From Melieria omissa (Eukaryota > Arthropoda > Insecta > Diptera > Ulidiidae), in contig OZ020267.1 of assembly GCA_963971225.1 (NCBI GenBank), positions 104,464,392 to 104,528,391 of the forward strand: a stretch of DNA of 64,000 nt, written 5' to 3'. Every line of letters begins with the position of its first letter. Position 1 is the stretch's first letter. The notes beneath the pieces were generated by a model. It saw only the letters and a program-made list of their open reading frames with translations. It was not told where the DNA came from and did not search any database. The translations under genes and the position numbers were made by a program. Below, piece after piece: positions 1 to 12,090 of the stretch.

Positions 1-1785
1 TCTGAAAATCACTATCAAAACATTTCCTAAACATTCTCCTAAACAATTTTTCTCCCCAAAAGTATTCTAAAAGGCTAAGAATCGCCTAAATCTAGTAAAT
101 CTTCTCATCTGGCAACACTGACAAAAGATTCTACGAAATCCCGGTATTCAAAAATTTTCAATTTTATATTCTAAAATTCCGAAATGCAATAAAAATAAAA
201 AAAAAAATCAAAACTCTTTTCGACCTTTTTCGAACTTCGTTTCGATTGACAGACTTGGACATTTCACAATTTCCAGCCTATTGCTACGCCGACTGACTGT
301 CACTGCAATTTCGTGCATTATTGATGCCAATGACTGGTCGACTACTGCGCCCATTGCCTGAAGCCTGAAAGACCGCACAACGGTAAAAGAGGTGGCACAG
401 TGGTGTGCAAAAAATTAACCACGCTTCCACTTTGTTGCTTTTTCAACTCCCCCTCGCACTTTGTGGGCTTATAACTGTACATATACACTCAAAAACACAT
501 ACACACTCATACACATATACACACACACATGCACACATTTATTCCGCATGTACATGCGGTCGACTGCTCATGTGTTGCTCACTCAAGCATTGCGCTTTTT
601 GTATCTCTTTCTATTTTCCTCCACCTGCCCCCGTGGCCACAATCAATTGCAATATTTGTATTTTTTTCTTCTTGTTTCTTGTATTGGAAAAATGTTACGC
701 TACTTTTTCTGCAACGTTCGACATTTTTTTGTTGGCTCATTTTTGCGCTTCGTTTGTTGATTGGTTTTTCGTCGCTTTGCTCGCCACAGATTTTTGCGTT
801 TTTTTTCCTATAGCGAAATTTTCGAAAAATTGGATTCAATATGGCGCCGGGGATTATTTGATGAGGTGCTCGTATGAGTGTATGTTGTTGTTGTTGCCTT
901 GTGTGTAGATTAAAATTGCTACTGACAATTGAAAATCAATCGAGTAATGTGTGGTTTTTTTTGGTGAATTGCTGAAGAGGGACACTGAGATTTCAAAGAA
1001 AAAATATGATTTTGTTCACTTGTGTGTTTTGTTGTATGTATTTTTGGGAATTATGTGCAAATTGGATTAGTATGAAGCAATTCATTACATTTTTTGGAAT
1101 TATTTTGTCCACCAATATTTGCTTAGGTTCAAATTGTTGATTGAAAGGCAAAACACACATGAAGAACGGAAAGAAGATAATCTCGTCATATTCTGTTTGA
1201 TACTATTGGCAACAATATGTTCTTTAAGTAGAGAGCGTTTCTTTTGAAGAGCCAAATGTTTTCTCTATAGAATGAGGCATACATTATGCGTATTTGTGAC
1301 GCAAAATTCCCATTGCCAACATTTTCTACACAAATCATTTTCTGTGCAAGTGACATGGTGTCAGTTATTGTAATTGACAATTGAAATTACGCAAACTATT
1401 AATTATAGTTGTAAAATTTAAGTGCTTTCATTGGAAAATAACTCGCCATAGCTAATAAATCTTGAGAAATTAATTATTACTTTGCATTTTACATTAATCA
1501 GACTGTAGAAAAATTGAATGTGTGTTCAGTGAGTGTGTTGATTATGAATAAAATTAAGTGCTCATGGCGATAGTGCAGGTGATTATTTTACTTATTGCTT
1601 TAATTAGAATTGATAAATATTGAATTGTGATGTCAAAGAATAACATTATCTATAAATATTGGCAATACACAAACAAAACAAGTTGTTGAAAGCAGGGAGA
1701 TTTTAATATAAAAGGGAAATATAAATAAATTCATATTTCAATTGAATGGGCATTAAGGTCGGCGTTAGTAATGCTGGAGATAGCA
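1..1785. other. Non-coding AT-rich stretch
   Basis: I see no gene here. There is an AC/CA-rich microsatellite at about 477-537, then homopolymer-rich AT sequence. Open frames in this stretch are low-complexity (His/Thr/Tyr from the CA repeat, Phe/Leu from poly-T) and show no family resemblance. Confidence 0.6.
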
Positions 1786-1789
1786 GAAA

Positions 1790-4656
1790 GTGGGATACTC
1801 TGTTGACTTAATGAAATTAGTTAAAGCTGGATTGTTCTGCGTACTTCACGTAGCCAGCCTACCCTCTGACATTATCAAATCAGAGGATATCGAGTCGGAT
1901 ACCCTACTAACTCAACCGACCCCTATTGACCCTATGTACTTTACGAAGTCAACAGAACAGAAGACATAGTGAATAGAGTTAGATTCCCTACTGACTTCAA
2001 AAAATCAAAATACCGAATAGCGTTTTGACTGGATGGAAGCTATAGATTAGGATTATCAACGGGCAAAACCGAGTTATTAGAGTTGGATTTCCTACTTTCC
2101 AAGCTGAGTAGTCTATTTTCGCGGGATACCCTAATGGATGCTCTGGACTAGGATTATCTACTGACAACACCGAGATATCAGAGTTGGATTTCCTTCTTTC
2201 TTAGCTGAATAGTCTCTTATTTTCCCGGGATACCGTAACGGATGCTGTGGACTAGTCTCCTATACCCTAATGGTTGTTCTGGACTAGGATTATCTACTGA
2301 CAACTCCGAGTTATCAGAGTTGGATTTCCTTCTTTCTTAGCTGAATAGTCTCCTATTTTCCCGGGATACCGTAACGGATGCTGTGGACTAATCTCCTATA
2401 CTTTAATGGTTGTTCTGGACTAGGATTATCTACTGACAACACCGAGATACCAGAGTTGGATTTCGTTCTTTCTTAGCTGAATAGTCTCCTATTTTCCCGG
2501 GATACCGTAACGGATGCTGTGGACTAGTTTCTTATACCCGAATGGTTGTCTGGACTAGGATTATCTACTGACAGCACCGAGTTACCAGAGTTGCATTTCC
2601 TTCTTTCTTAGCTGAATAGTCTCCTATTTTCCAGGGATACCGTAACGGATGCTGTGGACTAGTCTCCTATACCCTAATGGTTGTTCTGGACTAGGATTAT
2701 CTACTGACAACACCGAGTTATCAGAGTTGGATTTCCTACTTTCTTAGCTGAATAGTCTCCTATTTTCCCAGGATACCGTAACGGATGCTGTGGACTAGTT
2801 TCCTATACCCTAATGGTTGTTCTGGACTAGGATTATCTACTGACAACACCGAGATACCAGAGTTGGATTTCGTTCTTTCTTAGCTGAATAGTCTCCTATT
2901 TTCCCGGGATACCGTAACGGATGCTGTGGACTAGTTTCTTATACCCGAATGGTTGTCTGGACTAGGATTATCTACTGACAGCACCGAGTTACCAGAGTTG
3001 CATTTCCTTCTTTCTTAGCTGAATAGTCTCCTATTTTCCAGGGATACCGTAACGGATGCTGTGGACTAGTCTCCTATACCCTAATGGTTGTTCTGGACTA
3101 GGATTATCTACTGACAACACCGAGTTATCAGAGTTGGATTTCCTACTTTCTTAGCTGAATAGTCTCCTATTTTCCCAGGATACCGTAACGGATGCTGTGG
3201 ACTAGTTTCCTATACCCTAATGGTTGTTCTGGACTAGGATTATCTACTGACAACACCGAGTTATCAGAGTTGGAGTTCCTTCTTTCTTAGCTGAATAGTC
3301 TCCTATTTTCCCGGGATACCGTAACGGATGCTGTGGACTAGTCTCCTATATCCTAATGGTTGTTCTGGACTAGGATTATCTACTGACAACACCGAGTTAT
3401 CAGAGTTGGATTTCCTTCTTTCTTAGCTGAATAGTCTCCTATTTTCGCGGGATACCCTAATGGATGCTCTGGACTAGGATTATCTACTGACAACACCGAG
3501 TTATCAGAGTTGGATTTCCTACTTTCTTAGCTGAATAGTCTCCTATTTTCCCAGGATACCGTAACGGATGCTGTGGACTAGTTTCCTATACCCTAATGGT
3601 TGTTCTGGACTAGGATTATCTACTGACAACACCGAGTTAACAGAGTTGGATTTCCTTCTTAGCTCAGTAGTCTCCTATTTTCCCGGGATACCGTAATGGA
3701 TGCTGTGGACTAGTCTCTTATATCCTAATGATTGTTCTGGACTAGGATTATCTACTGACAACACCGAGTTACCAGAGTTGGATTTCCTTCTTTCTTAGCT
3801 GAATAGTCTCCTATTTTCCCGGGATACCGTAACGGATGCTGTGGACTAGTTTCCTATACCCTAATGGTTGTTCTGGACTAGGATTATCTACTGACAACAC
3901 CGAGTTAACAGAGTTGGATTTCCTTCTTAGCTCAGTAGTCTCCTATTTTCCCGGGATACCGTAATGGATGCTGTGGACAAGTCTCCTATACCCTAATGGT
4001 TGTTCTGGACTAGGATTATCTACTGACAACAACGAGTTATCAGAGTTGGATTTCCTTCTTAGCTCAGTAGTCTCCTATTTTCCCGGGATACCGTAATGGA
4101 TGCTGTGGACTAGTCTCCTATACCCTAATGATTGTTCTGGAATAGGATTATCTACTGACAACACCGAGTTACCAGAGTTGGATTTCCTTCTTTCTTAGCT
4201 GAATAGTCTCCTATTTTCCCGGGATACCGTAATGGATGCTGTGCACTAGTCTCCTATACCCTAATGGTTGTTCTGGACTAGGATTATCTACTGACAACGA
4301 GTTATCAGATTTGGATTTCCTTCTTAGCTCAGTAGTCTCCTATTTTCCCGGGATACCGTAATGGATGCTGTGGACTAGTCTCCTATACCCTAATGATTGT
4401 TCTGGAATAGGATTATCTACTGACAACACCGAGTTACCAGAGTTGGATTTCCTTCTTTCTTAGCTGAATAGTCTCCTATTTTCGCGGGATACCCTAATGG
4501 ATGCTCTGGACTAGGATTATCTACTGACAACACCGAGTTAACAGAGTTGGATTTCCTTCTTAGCTCAGTAGTCTCCTATTTTCCCGGGATACCGTAATGG
4601 ATGCTGTGGACTAGTCTCCTATACCCTAATGATTGTTCTGGAATAGGATTATCTAC
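1790..4656. repeat. 136-bp satellite array, left block
   Basis: About 18-20 head-to-tail copies of a unit of about 136 bp (for example 2281-2416, then 2417-2551). Each begins GGACTAGGATTATCTACTG and later carries GGGATACCGTAACGGATGCT. Units between about 2280 and 4640 differ by scattered substitutions and small deletions, such as loss of one TTTCTTAGC copy. Units before about 2150 are much more degenerate, as expected at an array edge. Several units share the same variants at fixed offsets (ACAGCACCGAG, CCAGGGATACC), which suggests duplication of multi-unit blocks. The array continues after the LINE insertion at 4657-5606. Confidence 0.93.
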
Positions 4657-5466
4657 CTGTCTAGAGAGTTTGACATAGAAGCCGGTGTCCCACAGGGCAG
4701 TGTATTAGGCCCGCTCCTGTATTTAATCTACACAGCCGACCTTCCACAAATCGAGAACAACGTCATTACTACATTTGCGGATGACACTGCTATTATTAGC
4801 ACCCACAATGACCATAGAATTGCTACACAAAAATTATCACAGCACCTCAAAGCGTTAGAAGGCTGGCTGGCAAAGTGGAGGATAAAAGTGAACGAAACAA
4901 AAAGCGCTCACGTCACTTTTACGCTCAAAAGAAAAACGTGTCCCCCAGTAATATTAAATAACATTATAATTCCCCAGACCAATGACGTGAAGTACTTGGG
5001 CATCCGTCTGGACCGAAGGCTGACGTGGAAAACCCATATCGACGCAAAGATAGTTCAAATTAGATTGAAGATACAAGAGCTCACCTGGCTAATAGGCCAT
5101 CACAGCAAACTAAGCCTTGACAACAAATTATTATTATATACGTCTGTCATTAAGCCAATTTGGTTATATGGCATCGAGCTATGGAGCTCTGCCTGTCCCT
5201 CTGCCATCGAGCGAATCCAGAGAACACAAAATAAGATTCTTCGTTTGATTACTGGCGCACCGTGGTACTTGAAAAACGAGCGCATCCATCGGGATCTAAA
5301 AACTCCAACGATCTCCGAAGTTATTACCACCCTTCTACCGAATTACATGGCAAAACCCAGTCAACATCCTAATCCGAATGCTCGGAAGCTCCTAGTACAA
5401 GCTTCACGTTCCAGGCTTAAGAGGAACCCATTATTGCCAAATCATATTCAGCACCAGAAAGATTAG
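4657..5466 (+). CDS. Reverse transcriptase, C-terminal part (jockey clade)
   Basis: This is the C-terminal ~269 codons of a non-LTR retrotransposon ORF2, open to a TAG stop with no frameshift. Near the N-terminal end it has the RT motif GVPQGSVLGPLL, then the catalytic FADD box (TTFADDTAII, about residue 40 of the fragment), then KYLGIRLDRRLTW of the palm/thumb junction. A thumb and C-terminal region with WLYGIELW follows. The full protein would also have an endonuclease and the N-terminal RT fingers; both are lost by 5' truncation. The frame has no start codon of its own: the TTG or ATG codons just upstream belong to the satellite. It ends without an RNase H domain, as in jockey-type elements. 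It cannot be autonomous and is unlikely to be expressed as a functional protein. Confidence 0.88.
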   Translation: MSREFDIEAGVPQGSVLGPLLYLIYTADLPQIENNVITTFADDTAIISTHNDHRIATQKLSQHLKALEGWLAKWRIKVNETKSAHVTFTLKRKTCPPVILNNIIIPQTNDVKYLGIRLDRRLTWKTHIDAKIVQIRLKIQELTWLIGHHSKLSLDNKLLLYTSVIKPIWLYGIELWSSACPSAIERIQRTQNKILRLITGAPWYLKNERIHRDLKTPTISEVITTLLPNYMAKPSQHPNPNARKLLVQASRSRLKRNPLLPNHIQHQKD

Positions 5467-5606
5467 CATGTTCAGCAGAGATAGATTTTGTTTTAATAGT
5501 CATTAATACTAAATTGTAACTAGGTTAAGATTTGAAAACTATTTGTCAATTTCTAATAAAGAAAGATACATTTAATAAACACGAAAAAAAAAAAAAAAAA
5601 AAAAAA
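4657..5606 (+). mobile_element. 5'-truncated jockey-like non-LTR retrotransposon
   Basis: About 950 bp inserted inside a satellite unit. The 12-bp target AGGATTATCTAC occurs immediately before (4645-4656) and after (5606-5617) the insert, so it is a target-site duplication. The 3' end has two AATAAA signals (5555 and 5574) and a pure run of 23 A at 5584-5606. The 5' end starts in the middle of the reverse transcriptase gene, the usual result of incomplete target-primed reverse transcription. Intact reading frame, clean poly(A) and perfect duplication all point to a recent insertion. Confidence 0.93.
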
Positions 5607-6130
5607 GGATTATCTACTGACAACACCGAGTTACCAGAGTTGGATTTCCTTCTTTCTTAGCTGAATAGTCTCCTATTTTCCCGGGATACCGTAATGGATG
5701 CTGTGCACTAGTCTCCTATACCCTAATGATTGTTCTGGACTAGGATTATCTACTGACAACACCGAGTTATCAGAGTTGGATTTCCTACTTCTCTTGCTGA
5801 AAAGTCTCCTCCTATTTTTAACAGATACCCTAATGGATAGTATGGACTTGGATTATTTACTGACAAAACCCAGTTATTTGAGCGGGATTTCTTACTTTCT
5901 TAGCTGAATAGTCTACTATTTCCGCGCGATACCTTATTGGTTATCGACTTAATAGAGTTGAACACCCTCCGAACTTTATCAAATACATAAAGTTTGATAC
6001 TGTTTTGACTGCATGGATGCTACAGGTCAGAATTATATGTTAACATAGAGTAAGAGGAATTGAAGTTTCTACTGTCTTAATAAAAGCAATAGGGCTGCAT
6101 TATTTAGAGACCAACAGAAAGACCAGAGAT
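5607..6130. repeat. 136-bp satellite array, right block
   Basis: Continuation of the satellite interrupted by the LINE. Two well-preserved units (5607-5740 and 5741-about 5870) are followed by rapidly decaying ones, mirroring the degenerate left edge. Confidence 0.85.
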
Positions 6131-6245
6131 TCTGTAGCATCAGTATGGTTCGGTCTTTGTCCAAGTACCTGAGAGCTTTCATATATCTCTCTCTATCTTC
6201 CTTGCTATGTGATTTCATAAAGTCTACTGAGGTTCATACTGACCT

Positions 6246-6576
6246 TCTTCTTCTTCTTGACTGGCACGACAGCCCGATTACGAGACTAAGGCCTACCTAC
6301 CCGCAACCATCCATGTTGTGCGTGTGAATTTTTTTCAAGGTTGGAAGGGACCTACAGTTTTATGCCGATTCCGAACGGCGAGTTGGGAGCTTTTTCATAG
6401 GCAATTTTTACTCTCAGCGGTTTTCCATTTCCTGCTGAGAGGACATCCGCCGAAAGAAAAATTGTTATTTTTTCTTTTTTGGTGTTAGCAGCAACGGAGT
6501 CTTGAACCTGGGTGCGAGCGTCGCATTTGACTCGCGGCCCAACGCACTAGCCAGCTGAGCTACGGCGGCTGCAGTT
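6246..6576 (-). mobile_element. tRNA-derived SINE, family A
   Basis: On the minus strand the element starts with a tRNA-like head. It has a Pol III A box, TAGCTCAGCTGG, at about 6560, and a B box-like GGTTCAAGACTCC about 60 bp further on. A central body contains GGCATAAAACTGTAGGTCCC, and the 3' part ends in a short (GAA)n tail. A perfect 13-bp target duplication, TTCATACTGACCT, flanks it at 6233-6245 and 6577-6589. A second copy of the same family lies at 44751-45095 on the other strand. It has no coding capacity; it would have been mobilised by a LINE whose identity I cannot read from the tail. Confidence 0.88.
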
Positions 6577-6768
6577 TTCATACTGACCTCACATGATAAA
6601 TGGAGCTGAAAATCTAACGACTTCACTGAGTCAATGGAGTCTAATCTTATAAACTTCAGGGAAACAATGACAAATCAAAAATTTAAAATTAGAAATGCTT
6701 TAAAATTTTTCTTCGATTCATAAATAATTTCTGCTTAGTAACAATTTAGAAAAGTTTTTAATATGAAA

Positions 6769-6900
6769 TGAGACTTCGAAACGTCTAAATCTTTCGGTTG
6801 GCTGACCCAGCGATTAGAATAAATATCTCTTATTTATAAATATTCCCTTATTTATTCCCAGCAATACGCAACCGAGAGATTTAGACATTTCGAAGTCTCA
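6769..6900. repeat. 132-bp foldback (32-bp inverted arms)
   Basis: Arms at 6769-6800 and 6869-6900 are inverted copies (starting TGAGACTTCGAAACGTCTAA) with 2 mismatches in 32, around a 68-bp AT-rich loop. This looks like a small DNA-transposon MITE or a fixed hairpin. I see no convincing target duplication, so the superfamily is unassigned. Confidence 0.75.
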
Positions 6901-9355
6901 GTCTTTGAAGGATTTTGGTTTTTTATGAAATCTCCAAACATCAAAAAAATTCTCTACACTCAGTGATAAATGTTAAGATTTTCATTCAGCATCCAACCAA
7001 TCCTTAAACTACACAAACAATGCCCCAACTCCACCAGGTACAGATAAATCTTTCAAATTAAAACAACATTAAATGAATTTGTTCCCAGGAATTGTGACAA
7101 CTTCTGGTTAACAGGTACAAAAAAAATTTACCATTTTTATTTGAATTGCAAAAAGCTAAACCCAAAAGTGACACATAAGACCGTTTCGTGTCAAAGTCAC
7201 CCCATCAAAAACAAACGAAGCGCATGAACTCGAGAAAAAATTTGCAAACTTCTTGCTAGACATTGAAAACAATTACATTATAGTGTCAGCGAATCCTTTA
7301 TAAATGTGAATGCTTTTTTTTTTTTAAAAGAATGAAATGTACAAAAAATCTAACTAGGCATAATAAGACATCTACACAGACATTTCACTGTCATAATGCC
7401 GACTCGACAAAGGACTTTTGCGTGTTAAATCGGCTTTGGAACGAGTTGTTGAACTGCAAATAGGGAGCAGCGCAACACTTATTGGCGCAGAGGTTACTGT
7501 GCAGTGCCAAGAGCCAAGGCAGAGCGAGGAATTGCGGCACCTATCCACACACACACACTCATACACATACAGACACACACTTGGCAGTGGTTACGGCTGC
7601 GTTTGAAAAACCAACAAACAGAAAGCGCCGAAAAAAACCAATTTTTTTTTCTTTTTATTTTTGAAAAAGATCCTAAAAAATCAGAGAAACTTCAGTGCAC
7701 TGCTAACAACAACGAAAAACTCGTTTCCTGCGCGTAATTTGAGAGCTGCTTGCTGTTGTGTTCAATGGTTTTTTTTCATCATTTATGCTTTGTTTTTGCT
7801 TGCAATGCTATTTCAAACTGGTTTGAGGGATTCTTTCGTTTTTTTATTGGTTTTTTCAGTTTTTTGCTTTCGAAAATCTGTTGTAGCCTGGCAGCAATAA
7901 CAACAAACAACATGAAAAGGTTGCGTTTAGGTTCGTTGGGGAATATTGTGCTGTGATTGTTGTTGTTGTTGTTGTTGTTGGCATCTTCGTTGGCAATTGC
8001 TGCATTTTCCCGCCTTTCCTTGTATTTATTTTGCTTTTTTAGATTTTTGATTTTGGTTTTTTATTTTCTTTGGTTTATTTTTTCCTTTTTTTTTAATTTG
8101 TTCTGCTGCGCAGCCGTGAACACTTGCGCCATTGTGTGTTGTTTTGTGGTAATGTTTGTTTGTTAATTTTTTTTTTGTGTTTTGCCTTTCTACATTTTTC
8201 TTCAAAGGATACTTTTTTTTGACTATTTTTGTTGTCTCCTCAAAGCTGCCCAAATGTAAGTGAATGTCTGTCATCGTCTACTCTTTTGTTTTTAGCCAAA
8301 TTCTATTTGCTCTTCTTCTTGTTGTTGTTATTTTCTGTGAATATTGACATTTGGCCCGCATGTTGGGCTCATGTTTGAAATGTCAATACAAGTGTTGCCA
8401 TTGAAAGCAGCTGCTGCAGCTATTAAATGTCACTGCTTAGCCATCAAAAGCGCTGAGACACAGAGCTGCCCGATTCCAAGTATGCGTGAAAAGTGTTTGG
8501 TGTGTTTTTATTTTGCGCACGTCTCTCGAACTATACGAAAATAATTTGATAACCAATACGAAAAAAAATTGATCTGCCAATGTGTTTGGGTGCTAAAGTG
8601 CTGGTTGGTTCGATTATGAGGGGGAAAACACATTTAACAAATATGAAAATCGTGCAAATCCAAAATGTGTCGTGCTGATTTGTAATGAAAAAATAATCAC
8701 ATCAAATCGGCGCATGAATATTCCATATCGAATTTCATGTAATACAAATAATAAATGAAAACATGACGGCGATGAAATGGCATGAAATCGTAGCTGAACA
8801 ATGCTGACTGAGTGACTATTTATGGAACGAAATAGCTGAATTATGTTGAATGACGTTTAATGCGAGCAGTGGAAATAATGGAAATATTGCATGATTTATG
8901 ATTTTTGAAAATTATTTACTTTTCATGTATACATTGAAATAGCCTTTTATAGGCAATTATTTCATTATCAGAGAATTGCGAGTGGTGAGAGGTCAGCGGG
9001 CCAAAGAACACTTGGCTTTATTTAGTGTTGGCTGAGTTGATATGGAAACTCATGAATTGTATTGTAGTTTAGTGTTCTTCTGAACAAAGACTCACACTTG
9101 AGATGTGGAAAGGAGTTCACCTTGGAGTTGCAGTAGTGTTTAAGATTATTATGAGCTTAGGCCTTGAACGTGTCTAATCTTCAGTCAGTATTTTGCTGGC
9201 ACTGTAATTACTCTGTTAATAAAACTCGAGCTAAGGTTATGCAGTCGATGAGTTCAGCAGTAACGCATATAAAACCCTATTACGCTCAGTAATGAATAAA
9301 ACACAAACCCCAAAACAAAGTGAAACTATTTACGTATGAAACTACAAGAACTACT
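6901..9355. other. Non-coding AT-rich stretch
   Basis: No gene recognised. It contains CA-rich sequence at about 7546-7580, a (GTT)n tract at about 7957-7981 and many poly-T/poly-A runs. Short open frames here are Phe/Leu- or Lys-rich translations of homopolymers. Confidence 0.55.
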
Positions 9356-9359
9356 TGAA

Positions 9360-10090
9360 TGCTTAGCCAATATGTTGAAGGATATACACGATTCATATTG
9401 GCCCTTCAACGGATAGAGAAGGCAGAGACTATAAGTTACTCTCTAGACGAAGATGAAAATCCCTAGGTTATCCTTCCTGCGACAACTTGAAAAATTCAGA
9501 AATCAACTACTGCTTCTACTTAACGTTTCTTATTAGTCATTTGATGGATCGAGGAGGAAGAGACTGTAAGTCACTTTCTCTGGCAATGTCCAGCTTTCTA
9601 TAAACGAAGATGAAAATCCCTAGGCTCTTCTTTCTTCTACAACTTGGACAACCTCTGATCATTCAATCTCAGAGACTTGATAGGAGTTATTCACAGATTG
9701 AATTGACCCTCACGATTCATATTAGTCCTTCGACGGATGGAGAGGACAGATACCATAAGTCACTCTCTTGACAAAGATAGAAGGCTTTCCTTTCTTCGAC
9801 AACTTGGACAACCTCAGATCAGTCAATCTCAGAGACTTGTTAGGAGTTATTCACAGATGAATTGGTTTGTGCAAGCTCTTCGACCCTCATATTATTCATA
9901 TGAGGGTCGAATTCATATTAGTCTTTAGAGGGATAGAAGGGGAAGATACTACAAGTCACTCTCCGGACGAAGATGGGAGTCCCTAGGCTCTTCTTTCTTC
10001 TATACCTTGGACAACCTTCAGATCAGTCGACATCAGAGACTATCAATCAGTTATTCACAAATCCAATAAGTTCGTGTAGGTTTTTCGACT
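9360..10090. repeat. Degenerate tandem repeat, ~150-200 bp unit
   Basis: Four diverged copies, recognised by recurring ATTCATATTAGTC, GACGGATGGAGAGG, AAGTCACTCTC and CAACTTGGACAACCT segments near 9390, 9535, 9715 and 9915. The last junction carries a perfect 14-bp inverted repeat (arms 9879-9892 and 9898-9911, 5-nt loop) starting TTCGACCCTCATAT. Confidence 0.75.
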
Positions 10091-10689
10091 TGCATGGGAT
10101 GACAGTCTAGTGCACTCACGCTAGACTATCGCGGCTGCTGCAAGCCTGGTTTAACCCTGCTTTAACTTCTCTAAGTTGAGGCTTTTTATTAGTTTAAGCA
10201 CTCTTTGAGGTCTACCCATTTCATGACCTAAGTCTTTCGGCAAAGTCTCGTGCCCAAACTTTAACTACTTTAACTTAAGAGCTAAGTCAAAGAGCTCGTC
10301 AGAAGAGGCACCATTTTTCTCCTTGTTCACTTCAGTTGGTAGCATGGGACCTCAAAAAAGATAATGCCTTGTATTGGATACGCCAATCGACTGAGGTTCT
10401 GCCAGGGCCTTAACACTAGCAGGTCTGAGTTATGGATCTACTATCAGTTGTTCCCTAAAAGAGAGTACTTCGTATTTGAAAGTTCAGTTCAAGTTCAATT
10501 CGTATTTGAAAGGGTTGTGTAGAGCGGTTTCTGTTCATCTATTGCTGCTGGTTGTGTTGGTTTTTGTTGTAAATTACTGAAAATTTCTCTTTACTACTCT
10601 TTTTCAAGAGGCCACAGAAAACTCTCGTAATTTGTATAAGTGGGATCAATGTGTTCAATTGGATCTTGTGGGCTGATCAGTTACCTGGA

Positions 10690-12090
10690 ACTGAGTGGAA
10701 ACTTTAATACCGTCAAAACTTCAACAATACTGTGGGATATTTGGTTCTATCAACTAAAAGTGCCAATGATTGTAGATTTCTTTCCAAAAATATAATTTAA
10801 AAAATATTTATAAAACCAAAAATGGTTAAAAATAAAAAAAAAACAAATTAAAAAAAATTATATTTGATGATTTTCAATTAAAACACCAGTCACTCTGCCA
10901 AAGTTTCAATAATACTATGGAAAATTTGGTTCTATTAATTAAACTTTAGATTTTTCCTTAAAAAAACATACAAGAAAACATTTATAAAACAAACACAAAG
11001 TTTTAAAAGAATTATAAAAAAGTAAATTTTTTATAAATGATGCATTTAATGATTTTCAATTACAATGGCTGCCACTCTGTTTAAGCTATGATAATACTGT
11101 GGAATATTTGGGTCTACTAATTAAAATTCCCGAATTTTTTTCCTAAAAATTAAAAATTATAAAACCAAAAAAAAAGTACAAAAAATATTTTAAAAAATGT
11201 TGCGAATTTTTAGCTTCTTCCTTAAAGAAACAATATAATAAAATATTTAAAAAACAAAAAAAAATTTAAATAAATATTAAAAAAAAAATATCAAAAAAAT
11301 AAAATTTTTTTTAAAAAGATGCACTTAATGATTTTTAATTAAAATGGCTCTTTAAGCTTTAATAAAACTGTGTAATATTTTGGTCTATTAATTAAAATTG
11401 CCGAATTTTTAACTTTTCCCTAAAAAAAATGAGCAAATATTTTTAAAATACAAAAGGGATGAAAAATACATATTTAAAAAAATTAGGCAATTTTTTAGCT
11501 TTTGCCTTAAAACATATAACAAAATATTTATAAAACAAAAAATGGTTTAAAAAAATATTTAAAAAAAACAAAAAACTGTTACAAAATTATTAAAAAAAAG
11601 GTAATTTTTTTTTACAACTTTTTCAATTAAAACAGCAGTCACTCTACCAAAGCTTCAATAGTACTGCGGTATATTTAGTTTTATTAATTGAATTATCTGA
11701 ATTTTTAGCTTTTTCCTTAACCCTTATTCTCATACCCAAACTTACTGACGTCGTTTGGCACCCGGGGTACCCGGGTACCCATTTCATGAAATTTTTAAGT
11801 TTTCAATATTTTGTTAATTAAAAAGTGTTTATAAAATTTTGATATGATTTGTTCGCTTTTCACCTAAATAACGAGGATCCGGAAGGTAAAAAAAAATTTT
11901 AATTATTTGTCAGTTTTTTTCACGAAAATACATCGCAGTGGGCACCCGGGTACCCGGGTATGAGAATAAGGGTTAAAGAAAATATAAAAAAAGGTTAAAT
12001 AAAAATACTACAAAAAAAATTAAATTTTTTCAAATTATACATTAAATGATTTTCAATTAAAACAGCAGTCACTCTGCCAAAAATTTGAAA
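10690..12090. repeat. Degenerate A-rich tandem repeat
   Basis: Recurring blocks contain CAGTCACTCTGCCAAAG, AATACTGTGGAATATTTGG and TTTTTCCTTAAA. They appear near 10700, 10892, 11070, 11340, 11637 and 12068 and are separated by A-rich spacers. One copy is split by the TTAA-flanked MITE at 11721-11972. Confidence 0.75.
11721..11972. mobile_element. piggyBac-like MITE (252 bp, TTAA target)
   Basis: The ends are 17-bp perfect terminal inverted repeats, CCCTTATTCTCATACCC, bounded by TTAA on both sides (11717-11720 and 11973-11976). TTAA targeting with CCC ends is the hallmark of piggyBac-type elements. Inside each end lies a GC-rich CCCGGGTACCCGGG palindrome; the left copy has one extra G (CCCGGGGTACCCGGG). 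No transposase is encoded. Removing the insert plus one TTAA rejoins TTTTCC-TTAA-AGAAA, which matches the uninterrupted paralogous repeat unit near 11217, so an empty site is visible in the same window. Confidence 0.9.
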
